Below, piece after piece: positions 20,717 to 32,500 of a DNA stretch of 64,000 nucleotides. A program made the position numbers and the translations under genes. How positions within the stretch are numbered: the stretch's first letter is position 1; every line of letters starts with the position of its first letter. Below the pieces are notes generated by a model. The model saw nothing but the letters and a program-made list of their open reading frames with translations. It searched no databases and was not told the origin of the DNA. The stretch comes from Costus lasius. Lineage: Eukaryota; Streptophyta; Magnoliopsida; Zingiberales; Costaceae. The stretch spans positions 12,182,501 to 12,246,500 of the forward strand of contig CM050447.1 in the NCBI GenBank assembly GCA_027563935.2, read 5' to 3'.

Positions 20717-22130
20717 TGTTAGGGCCCGGTTCATGCGGCTCGGCCCAACCTAAGCCCAAGCCCACACAGAGACCCAATTCCCGGTCAAAATCGGGTCAAC
20801 GCCCGATTGAGGAGAATTTCATCCACGTCGTCACGCTCGCAGTCGCGGAAGCTAGCTCGACTCCACGAAGCTCGGACGTGGGCGGGCGGCGCGTGAAGCT
20901 CTGGCGGACGAAGCGGAAATCTACGGAGGCTTCGTCTTCACCAGAGATGGGAGACGTGGAGTTCGGAAGCTGCGGAGGATTCGGGGCAGCCGGAAGACGC
21001 GGACAGGCGGCTCTTCCCCTTGAAGACGGCGAGCGAACGACGCGAACAGCGCGTCGTCTTCGCGAGCGTAGCGGACGACGCGGACAACGACGATGGAGGA
21101 CGCGACGGCGTGGTCCACGCGAACGAGCTTCCGGATGGAAGGACACCGCTGGGCGACGGAGCATGCGGCGCAGAGAGAAGCTCGTCTCCGCGAGACTCGG
21201 ACACGGAGACTGGCAGCAGCGGGTCTTCGGCGGGTTTCTCGGAGCGGACGAAGCAGCCGAAGGCGAAGCTTCCCTATAAAGACTCGATGAGGCGGACGAG
21301 CTCGGGGTGCGCAGAGGCGTCACCACTCCACAAAGGAGAGGCTGGGGAGCGACTCCACCGGCGACGGCGAGGCGCCGTCGCCCCTTTCCGGTTCCAGGAG
21401 GGGACCGATGCTGACGTTCAGGGCAACGTCGATGACGAGGGAAAACAGAGTGAATGTAACCGGCGTCTAGAGAGACGACCGGCGAGGGAGGGATGGGGGC
21501 ACCGGCGACGGTGATCGTCGGCGTCGAGAGGAGAGGTTTGTAATTCTCCTTCAAGAATAAACGAAGCTTCACTTTCCATCTCCTTCCCTTGTTCACCGAT
21601 GACGGGAGGCGGCGGCCTTCCCCTTCTTTCCAGCGGACTCCCGGGCGCGGCGGCGCTCGGCAGAAACAACGACGCGGTGGCGTCGTGCGTCGCGAGGAAG
21701 ACGGTGACCCGCGGTTCGAGACAGACACTGTAGCGATTTTGACTAAGTCAAAATCGCAACGGCGAATTCGACTTCGGCGGAGAAAATTCGCGGCTGACGT
21801 AAGCCGACGTCAGCAGAGCAAATCGGCGGAGCGCGAATTCGAAATTGAACGCTGACGTCATCCTGACGTCAGCGAGGGCAATTATTCGAGTCAAGATTGA
21901 TTTTGACTTGGCAAGGTAAATTGATTTTAGGGTTTTGATCGGATTTCCTAAATTAGGGTTAGGGTTTTCTCCGTGCGAATTGTATTTTGGGGATAAAAAT
22001 TCTTCGGGGAGATTAGGGTTTCCAATTTAAGGCCGGGAACCCTAGGGAGAGTTACGTTCTGGTATTCCGCCGGACGGCTCTAGGAAGCGGATAAGCGCCA
22101 ATCCTAGGCCGATCCGACCGGGGCGTGACA
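20717..22130 (+). repeat. Right LTR of the non-autonomous element, complete
   Basis: 1,414 bp, TGTTAGGGCC...GCGTGACA, with the TATA box at 21275-21280. It is the uninterrupted reference for the left LTR and shows what was lost there (about 21342-21603). The long minus-strand frame of 310 aa and the plus-strand frames are arginine/serine-rich readings of GC-rich DNA and are not called as genes. Confidence 0.92.
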
Positions 22131-22142
22131 CCTAGTAGAGCC

Positions 22143-22696
22143 AAGTAAAATTTTTGTTTTGTTTTGTTTAAGAAAACAAAATTTAAATTTAGGTCTTCAT
22201 ATACCTAACTAAACATAACCAGGTGAAATCGACTACATTTTTTTGGAGCAAAACAATTTTTACTACTTGCGCTTGGAGATTCTGCAAAATTTCATAATAA
22301 TGCCATCATAAATAAACATTCAAAGCTTATTAATGTTTATGACTAAGTGGTAACTAATCATCGTCAGGTAGCATAATTAATCAAATTAGTAATGACAAAC
22401 AACAGATATAAAAATAACAAAAAAAAACGTGCAAGAAAGATGCCATCTGCTTTTCATTCCACAATTAGCTTTGTATCCAATCAAATTAACCAAACGACCT
22501 CCCAAAAAATGTGCATGAACCATAAAAAAAACTAACGTCAGAGAGAAGTATACACTGATATGATTCCTGCCGGCTGAAATTTACTCAGAAAGAACAAACA
22601 AATATGGGAATATATGAACAATGTAAAGATTCTGGAAATGTCAACTCTACCACCAAAAATTGAAATATATTTTGGACGTTTTAAACGATAAGCATG
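22143..22696. other. AT-rich spacer between nested elements and hAT element
   Basis: No coding sequence or element ends are visible. It is ordinary AT-rich plant DNA that flanks the 8-bp target duplication of the next element. Confidence 0.5.
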
Positions 22697-22704
22697 CCTG
22701 CAAC

Positions 22705-25700
22705 TAGAGGTGGGGACCGGCCCGCGGCCCGGCACGACATGGGCCGGGCACGGCCCAACGGGCCGCGGGCGGCCCGTGGCCCGGCTCGGGTCGTGCTGGG
22801 CCGGAGGTTCGCGGCCCGTGGGCCGGGCTAGGCACGGCCCGTAGGACCCGTGCCAGGCACGGCACGCGGGCCGGCACGGGCACGGCACGAATAATTTGGG
22901 CGGCAACGTTCAAAAATTTGAATTTAGCATGCGTTTTTACCCAAATAGCCCTATAACGGTTTGAAAAAATTTAAAAGTTAGGGATATAATTGTCTTTATG
23001 TTATAAAATTACCATTTTAACCCCTTTTAATAATTAAAAATAGGGGGTAAATATATAAATTTACACCCAATTCATCCCTATAAATTGACCCCCCCAACCC
23101 TCTCATTTCTTCACACAAGTTTCCAATTAACTTTGGATTACTTTCTCATTCTCTCTTAATACTTTCTTAATCTCTTTTCTAAAGTTTCAATTAGCCATCA
23201 AGATTTCAAAGCTCCCTCGGTCTAGTCACGTGGAGAAGATAGAGTAAGTAGTAAATTAATTTACTTTTAGTCTTTTATAATGTAATTGTACTTAAATTTA
23301 AATTATTCTAATATAAATTTTTTTTCATAATTATGTTTAAGTTAAGGTTGTTGAAGGCTGAAACCTCAACTTCTTAGTTCTTACTAAGGGATCTTCAAAC
23401 ACATGATAAGGTAATTTTTTAATGTATAATTTATTATTAGTAAGTATTTAATCTTATTTTATAAATTTTTTGGCTAACTTTTAATATTATATGTAGAATT
23501 AATGGCGGGATTTAACAATACATGAAATTTTTTGCCATGGGAGCTTGAGGCAATACAGCAGGAGCTAATAGGGACTAGTACTACCCCCGTTATGCCACCC
23601 GATCAAGATGTCAACCCTCCGCCTTACGACCCAAATCAACAACAGCAAGATCATGTTGAATTGGAGCCTACTAACACTATGCAGGGAGAGGAGGGATGCA
23701 GTGCAAACCCTCACGAGTCTACTGTGTCGGGCTCAAGAAAACGCATGAGCGACGTTTGGAAGAGCTTCGATGTGGTGATGATTAAAGGCGAAGAAAGAGC
23801 CAGCTGCAAGAAGTGCAAAAAAGTCTTGACTTGCAAATCATCGGGTGGAACTGGTCATTTGACTCGCCACATCAGAAGCCATCAAACTCAAATCGATCGT
23901 GCACAGGCTACTCTAAATCTTTCCTCTAGTTCTTTTGAAATTTTTAATTATTCTACTGAAGTTCTTAGAAAAGAATTAGCTAAATTTATTGTTTGGGATG
24001 AACAACCATTTTCTTTAACAGAAAATTATAAATTTGAAAAATTTATACATAAATCACTACAACCTAAATATAAAAAAGTAAGTAGACAAACCATGCGTAG
24101 GGATGCTATAAAAAATTTTTCTGAATATAAAACTAATCTTTTACAAGCTTTAATTACATTAACTTCTTGTATTTCTTTAACATCTGATATTTGGACCAGT
24201 AATCATTCTGATCAGTCATACATGTGTATTACAGCACATTGGATAGATAGTGAATTTTTTATACAAAAAAGAATTATTGCATTTAAAATTTTTGAATATC
24301 CTCATACTGCAAATGCTATAGTTAGACAATTTCATAGCATTTTACATTCATATAATATAATTAATAAAATTTTTGCAATTAGTTTTGATAATGCAAGTAA
24401 TAATGATAGTGCAATTGATAAATTAAAAAGATTGTTAAATCCAATATTTAATGGTGCTTTTTTTCATATACGATGTGCATGCCATATTCTAAACTTATGT
24501 GTTCAAGATGGAATAAGAGAAGTAGATGAACATGTAACTAAATTAAGAAATGCTGTTAGATTTGTTACTTTTTCTACTTCTAGAAATCAAGATTTTAGAC
24601 AAACATGTAAATCTTATGGTTTGTCATATAAAAAATTTAAACTTGATATTAAAACACGATGAAATTCTACTTATGATATGCTAACAACATGTTTTCCATT
24701 TAAGGATCCTCTTACATTATTTTATAATGAAAGAATGCCTGATGGAAATATTGAAGAAAATGATTGGGATAAAGCAAAGTTATTACATAATATTTTAGAA
24801 ATTTTTTATAATGCTAGCACTCATTTATCTGGTGTTTATTATCCTACATCATGTTTAATTTTAGAACATTTAATTTTAATTAGTGAAATGTTTTCTCAAT
24901 ATAGACATGATGAAAATGTTTTTCAAGTAATTTTTAAAATGGAAACAAAATTTAAAAAATATTAGAAAAATATATCTCCTTTATATTGTTTAGCTTCAAT
25001 TATGGATCCTAGATTAAAATTAGAAGGTGTTCATATTTTATTAGATGAATATTATAAAAATATGGAACTTGAAGGAGTAGATGAGAAAAAAAATGAAGTT
25101 TCTACCTTATTAGATGAAATGTATAATATTTATAATTTAAAATTTGGAAATACAATAAATCCAACATCCTCTCAAACTAATGTATCTACTAGTAGTAAAA
25201 ATATTACAGGAAGAATACGCACAATTTTAAATAGAAAAGGAACATCAACAAGTCGATCTAGTAATTTTAATGAATTAACATTTTTTTTAGAAAATAATCA
25301 TACATCTTTACTCACAGAAGAACAAATAGATAATTTTGATATTTTATCATGGTGGAGATCACAAGGAAAATCATATCCTGTGGTTTCTGCCATGGCACGT
25401 GATCTACTAACTCCTTCGGTGTCTACTGTAGCATCGGAGTCTTGTTTTAGTGCAGGCGGCAGGGTGCTGGACGAGAAGCGAAGCCGAATGAATGAAGAAA
25501 GCGTGGAAATGTGTATTTGTCTTAAAGATTGGCTAGATGCTGAAGATCGTCTTCAAGATAAAAGTGGTCATTCAACTTCATCGGATGATGATGAACAAAG
25601 CCTTAGAAGTGCAAGCGAAAGCAACAATGGATAAACGTTGTAATAAATAATTATAAAAAAAGTTGTAAAAGAGTTGTAGAAAGAGTTGTAAAAAGAGTTG

Positions 25701-26231
25701 TAAAAAGAGAACTACGTAGACCTGATTCCTCCTTTGAGTGGGGTACGTAGGCAGCCTGTAATGGGTCCGGTCTAAAATATATAAAATTTTAACATTTTTT
25801 CAAAAATTTGTGCAATATACATTCTCAATTTCTCAATTTTTTTTATTCTTTCATATTTTATATTTTTATATATTTTAATTAAGTAATAATTTACTTATTA
25901 AATTAATTTATTTTTTTTAAATTTGGCACACGGGCCAAAGTCGGGCCGGGCCAAACACGGCCCGCGTCTCTCATTGGGCCCGTTGGGCTATATTTGGCCC
26001 GCGTGCCGACGTAAGCCCGCGGGCCGTGCCTGGCCCGCGTGAATCGGGCCAGATCCGTGCTCACGCTGCAACCGAACCGTGCCTGGGCCGGCACGATTAA
26101 TCGGGCCGCGGGCCGTGCCGGGCCCAGCGGTTCTCCTGCCGTGCCGTGCCGATTTGAAACGGGCCGTGCCAGGCATGGCCCGCCTAGAACCGGGCCGAGG
26201 CGGGCCCGGGCACGGCCCATGGCCACCTCTA
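22705..26231 (+). mobile_element. Full-length hAT transposon with perfect 8-bp TSD
   Basis: The 3,527-bp element has terminal inverted repeats TAGAGGTGG/CCACCTCTA and the 8-bp target duplication CCTGCAAC at 22697-22704 and 26232-26239. Both subterminal regions (about 220 and 310 bp) are dense arrays of GGCCCG/CGGGCC and GGCACGGCCC, very GC-rich against an AT-rich interior. It encodes a BED-finger hAT transposase that now carries two stops. It lies about 300 bp downstream of the stop codon of the glycine-rich gene. Confidence 0.95.
23592..25634 (+). pseudogene. hAT transposase, BED finger and dimerisation domain, two nonsense codons
   Basis: A single frame runs from about 23532 to 25634; the first ATG in it is 23592, though a 5' intron could supply another start. 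It holds a BED zinc finger (SDVWKSFD, CKKC with Cys codons from 23805, then HLTRHIRSH), the catalytic RNase H-like region (SLTSDIWTS, FDNASNN, CACHILNLCVQDG) and the C-terminal hAT dimerisation domain (ILSWW..., STVASESCFSAGGRVLDEKR, about 25330-25530). Two in-frame stops interrupt it, TGA at 24660-24662 and TAG at 24963-24965. Both stand where family members have Trp and both fit G-to-A change of TGG. It is most like the RICESLEEPER group. The copy should be inactive unless the stops are read through. Confidence 0.93.
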
Positions 26232-26540
26232 CCTGCAACCAAGCCAAGACTTCACCCGGTAATGCCCTAAATTGATATCTAAAATTTTTAACCAATTGAA
26301 CAAGGAAACAAATTATCAGACAATATCTGAAAGAAATGTATAGATCAGCATGATATAGAGAAGTGAACACAGATCTTGCATCCTGACTATCCTAATCACC
26401 ATAAGTATGGTATCAAGTTTTTAATGCTAAAATTGGAATGCAGCTAAACATAGAAACGACAGCTAGTTCTGCAGCTTCATATGTCCTCCACCAAAAGGAC
26501 CTCCAAGGCACCATTACCTATGTTCTTATTCATATGTTCT

Positions 26541-29500
26541 TCACCTCCACTTTTCGATCTCTCTCGAAGTAGCTTGAACTATCTTTTTGGCATTCAATAC
26601 AATGCCATCAACTAAAGCACCGATTGGATCACTGAAAATCAATGGAATATATGAAAATTGTTACGGCAGTTTGTAAAACAATGAATAAAGTTATAGACAT
26701 GTGCACGTCAAATTATTTCTTTGGCATTCACTAAAATTTCATCATGTAGAGCAGTGATTTGATCAGCCAAAAATCAGTGCAAAAGAAAAAAAAATGTTAC
26801 TACCGCTTGGATAACAATGATTAGAAACATGTGCATGTCAAATTATCCATGATAAATGTGTAAGTGGAGACTTTAGGAACTTTAGAAAGACAAAACTTAA
26901 CTTAGAACTATATCACCCAACATTGCCAAATTGAAAATCGTAGTTAGTGGAGAATAGAACCAGCACATGCCACTGGTTAAGCTCATGGGTTTAGTGATAG
27001 TAGCCAACATGCAGAGCCAATGATTTTAAAATTGTCATGCATTATGCCATCTTGATGTGACATTCCTAATTCATCTCAAGATATTTGCTCAATAACAGCA
27101 AGAAAACATAGAAGATATAACAATGATACAAAAAGATGACAGATGAAATCAATTAGTAAAAGGCAAACAGCAGAATTGCGGAGAATATTATTGTTAACAC
27201 TGAGAAATATAATTTTCCATATAATATATATTTGTTAAAGAAAATATAAAGGATCTTTAGTGTTTTATCAAGTAATTATAAAGTTATCTTACAACTAAAA
27301 TAACAAAAAAAAAAAAATCTACACTCCTGACAGGAAAACATCATAAGCAAATCAAAATTATCAATTATTCTAGATCTTATGTTGCAAAAATTAGAACAAA
27401 TAAAGAAGTTCCCCGATCAGTAGCCAACGGACTCAAAAACAGCAATGACTTATTTTAAAAGTAGATGAAGGCCTCACTTGGATGGAAAATCTCTTTGGAA
27501 TAGCTTCCCCACATTTGTGTATTTTCTATTCTCGTCGAATGCGACTCCTTTTCCCATGCCATAACCAAAACCTAAACCTATACCACATCCAGCACCAGCT
27601 CCAAAGCCAAAGTGCAAACCCGGAAATCCAGCCCCAAGTCCTGCACCTGCAACAATGAATCTGGTTTTAGAAACAAAAGTGACCACACCAATCTCATAAC
27701 AATGATGAAAATATCAAGAAAAGCATGAAGTTATTACACATCAATGGACATTATTAAACATGAAACTTTCACCAGAATGCAGAAAATATACATACATCAA
27801 CCACAAATAATAGTAGAAATCTGTCCTTTTCACAGTCTAATTTTGCCAGTTGATAAATCACCTGCCTCTTGAATGTATTTGGCAGCAAGGAAGAGAAAGT
27901 TAGAACATATTAAGTTGAGAAAGGGAACCAAAAAGGATTATCTTTCATTAGGGTTACCCAACACTTAACACAATAGTAATGGGTAGAATTAATGTAGTGG
28001 GTCCACAACTCAAACCCGTTAAAGATAACACAACACCTTATACTCTAACATTCCTCCTCAAGCTGGAGCAAAAATATTAATCAACCCCAGCTTGTTACAA
28101 AGTTGATTAAGTCTTGCGGGTCCTGGGGACTTTGTAAAAATATTTGCAATCTAATCTTTGGACCTCAGATACGGAGTGCTAATAAGATTGTTGTTGATAG
28201 CTTCTTTGATAAAATGACAATCCATCTCAATATACTTGGTACGTTCATGAAACACAGAATTGTTGGCAATAAAGATAGTTGCTTGATTATCACAAAACAT
28301 ATTCATTGGACTGGGGCATTCTATCCCACATTCATGTAAAAAATTTTTTAGCCACATCATCTCGTAGACTGTATGGGCCATGGCTCTGTATTCAGCTTCG
28401 CAACTTGACCTCGCCACAACACTCTGTTTTTTACTTCGCCAAGTTACTAAGTTGCCACTAAGGTAAGTGCAAAAACCAGAGACCGACTTTCTATCACCAA
28501 CATTTCCAGCATAGTCTATGTCTGAATATGCCTCAATCCGAGTATGTTCATTTTTGTAATATTTCAACCTTTGACCAGGAGATCCTTTTATATATTGAAC
28601 TATCTGGATAGCGGCATCCCAGTGACATTGTTTGGGTTGCTGCATGAATTGGCTAACGATGCCGATGGAGTGGGAGATATCCAACCTGGTGGTGACAGTG
28701 AGATAATTAAGTTTGCCTATTAGACGCCGGTACTGTGTTGCATCAACATACTTAGAGTTCACATTCGTACTGTACTTCTGATTTGGAACTAATGGAGAGT
28801 CGGCTGGCTTGCAATCACTCATACTGATTTCTTCCAGAAAGCATATTTCCTTTGTGACATAAAGAAACAATTTCGCTTATAAGCTATCTCAATCTCCAAA
28901 AAGTACCTCGGTGTACCCAGAAGTTTGATAGAAAAATGAGACTGTAAGTGAAGCGTGGTTTTCTCAATACTCTGTGTGTCATCACCGGTAAGAAGCATCG
29001 TAGGCACAAACTGCCAAGATGACTATGTCACGCTCTAAACGATGAATAAGGATAAAATGATCAGCTTGACTATGACGAACCCCGGCTGATGTCATTATCT
29101 GTTAAAGCTTTTAGAACCAAGCACGTGAGCTTTGCTTGAGTCCATAAATGGACTTATGTAATTTGCACACCATCTCCCCCTGAGCAATATAGCCTGGAGG
29201 TTGCTCCATATAAACCTCCTCGGAGAGATCACTGTAAAGAAAGGCATTAGTGACATCCATTTGGTCGAGGGACCAGTGACAATTGAGAGCCAAGGAAAGC
29301 AAGGTCTGAACCAAATTAAAACGAGCCACCGGAGAGAATGTGTCATGATAATTGAGTCCATAAATCTGAGAGAAACCCTTAGCAACCAAGCGAGCCTTGT
29401 AACGAGCAATAGAGTCATCAGAATGATACTTAATGGTGAAGACCCACCGACATGAAACAACGCAAGCCCCAAGCGGAGGAGACACCAGGGTCCACGTCCG

Positions 29501-32500
29501 GCGAGCACGCAAGACGGCCATCTCTGCATCTATAGCATGCTTCCACTCAGGTATAAGGAGAGCCGGTAAGGGAGAAGCAGACAAGGAACACGAAGACAAA
29601 GCAACCAAAAAAGCACGGTATAAAGATAATTGAGCAAGGGAAACATAATGGGAAATGGAAAAACGAGATGCAGAACGCTTACCTTTGCACAGGGTGATGG
29701 GTAGGTCATCGTCAGGAGCAGCTGATGAAGGAGAGACGGTTGGGAGAGGCCAGAGGCGGCGGCTGTAAACCTACAAGGGGACAACCAAGGAACGCGAACT
29801 ATCCGGGGGGCGGATGGGGAAGAAGGAGGAAGAGTAAGAGACAGAGGAAGAAGATCCGGAGAAGACGAAGAGGCCCGGACAGATGAAAAAAATGGTTGAG
29901 ACTCATGAAAGGTAATATCGACAATGGTAAGAGGGATCAAAACAACAGTAGCTTTTCTGAGTCCGAGAATACCGACAAACACACCGAGTAGCTCAAGGGT
30001 TGAGCTTGTCAGTCCTGGGCCCTAGAACATGAACATAATAGAGACACCCAAACACGTGAGGAGTAAGAAAAAAAGGTACCTTGGACGAAAAAATAAGAGA
30101 GAAAGGAGAGCGACCGCCCAAAACCAAAGTATGAACACAATTAATAAGAAAGGAAGCAGTAAGAACAGCGTCAAGCCAAAAAGGGCGAGGGACCTGCATG
30201 TGAAACAACAAAGTACGAGTCACATCAAGAAGATGACAATTCTTGTGTTCAGCCACCCCATTTTGCGATGAAGTGTAACAACAAGTAGTTTCATGTAAAA
30301 TGCCACGAGAGGCGCAGAAAGAATTGAAAGTCATACTAGTATATTCAAGAGCATTATCAGACCGCAAAACTTTGATTGAAACACCAAACTGAGTTTGAAT
30401 TTCAGCATAGAAATTGCAAAATACATCAAAAAGTTCAAATCGTCTAATCAAAACATAGCACCAACAAAGACGAAAAAAATCATTGATAAAGGTTACAAAA
30501 TACTTGTGACCCTCACAACCGGAAACAGGACTTGAACCCCAAATATCATAGTGAATGAGGTGGAAAGGATGCAGGTGCTGAGTACTAGTCGCCGAGGGCA
30601 AGGAGACACGATGATGTTTACCCAGTTCGCAAGCGTCACAGGTAAAGGAAGACCGCAACGGTAGGGACAAAAACTGTTGAAGACGAGCGGAAGAAGGATA
30701 ACCAAGCCGGTGGTGCCATTGAGCAGGAGAAACCGCAGTAGATGAAAGAGCCCGAGGAGGTAAGGAGGCAGTGAGAGTGTAGACACTGTCCCGTCTAGGC
30801 CCCCCACCAATCGTCTTCTTTGTCCGGAGGTCCTAAAACAGACAATGAGAAGACAGAAATGTGACCCTACAGTTGCATTGAGTAGTAAAAGCGCGAACAG
30901 AAAAGACATTAACTGGAAAGGAAGGTATATCTAGAACATGAGAGAGTGTTAGTGTAGAAGAGAGGGGAACCATTCCAACACCCATGACGGGAACGAGAGA
31001 ACTGTCGGCAATAGACACCGGGGGATAGACACCCCCGGTGGACAAGGTAACAAAGAAGGCACGGTTACCTGTCATGTGAGAGGAGGCACCGGAATCAACA
31101 ATCCAAGTAGACCCAAGGGAAGCAAGAGTAGTTGTACCCAATACTGGAGCAGAAGCAGCAACGAACGTAGAAGACTTGGCTGTAGATATAGAAGCCGACT
31201 GAAGTAATCGTTCATATTCAGCCACTGAAATAGTAACCGTCTCAGACACAGTAGGGGTAGGAGAAGGGCCCGATAAACTAGCATCGGTAGCAACAGCAGC
31301 CCGAGTAGACGGGTGCCCAAACTTTTGCCAACATCGGTCCGGGGTGTGGTTGGTGCGACCACAATGAGCACATGGAGGAAAGCCCCATCCACGACCCCTG
31401 CCGCGGCCAGAAGGACGCCCGCGACTCATAGAAGCAAGAGCATGGGGAATAGCCAAAGCACTAGGGAGATCCCTACGCTGGGAGGAAGTCGTGACATGTA
31501 ACAGACGAGAGAAAGCCCTTTGAAGAGTGGTGATAGTGGAGTCCACCAACAGTTGAGAACTCAATACTGAATATTGAGGATTCAAGCATGATAAATATTT
31601 TGCCACTAGGAATTCTTGCCGCTGTTGGAGAATGACCTCAATATCAGAAGATGCAGGATGATATTGGCAAAGCTCATCCCATTTTCCTTGCAACAGAGCA
31701 TAAGTCTCTTGGAATGAGCGATCCCCTTGTTGTAAATTAATGATCTCCTCATATAGACGAAGCACATGACTTAGATTCTGCCGTGACGCATAAGTGCTAG
31801 TAAGGAACTCCCAGGCGGACTTTGTACTCTGATGATACATAATGGTAGAGGCAACTTTGGTATCCATACTGTGAAGCAGTAAATTCAGCACGACCATATC
31901 AGACCGACGCCACATCTCATAAGTAGGGTCTGTAGTAGAAGGGGCTGGCTGTGTAAGATGATTTTCTTTGCCATGAGACCCTAAGAAGAGCCGAACTGAT
32001 TGAGACCATAACGAGAAATTTGTACCATCAAACTTGACAATGTTTATACCAAACGTATTGTCGGGCTTGAAGTCTGCAACGGAAGAGAAAGGATCCACAA
32101 TAAGGCACAGAAGCAGTTAATCTTTCAAAAAAAAAGTTAAAATCTTCCACAGGATTTGGACAGTGAATATTCAGCAAAAATATAGCAGACAACAGTATAG
32201 GGCAAGACCAAAAACAGAAGATGGAACCAACAGATAAGAATCCAAGAGTTCTTTTAATAAAAGAGAGTATTGGAACTTAGTTGCCCATAGCTATGCTATT
32301 GAAGAACTCCAATAGCGGCAGCAACCGTAGGTAACTTAAGAATGCAAATAGCGGTGTCAAAGTGGAGCGTCGGGTGCATAAAGATGCGGCATAAAGGATG
32401 CCAAGGAGTCATCACTTTCACTGGCGGAAATCAACACCTGGCGTCGTCAACGGAGAGCAGCGAGCTTCCAAACAAGAGGGCACAGAGTTGGAGCTGCAGA

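Larger units (their letters stand above)
6695..22130 (+). mobile_element. Non-autonomous LTR element (large LTRs, tiny interior), TSD CCTAG
   Basis: Both LTRs start TGTTAGGGCCCGG (6695 and 20717) and end GGGGCGTGACA (20123 and 22130). The 5-bp target duplication CCTAG is at 6690-6694 and 22131-22135. A variant initiator-Met PBS follows the left LTR and a polypurine tract precedes the right LTR. The interior is only about 590 bp with no coding domain. The right LTR is whole (1,414 bp). The left LTR is cut at 7319-7322 by the Athila-type insertion and resumes at 19585, with about 260 bp missing. This is a LARD/TRIM-like parasite that must use proteins from another element. Confidence 0.9.
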
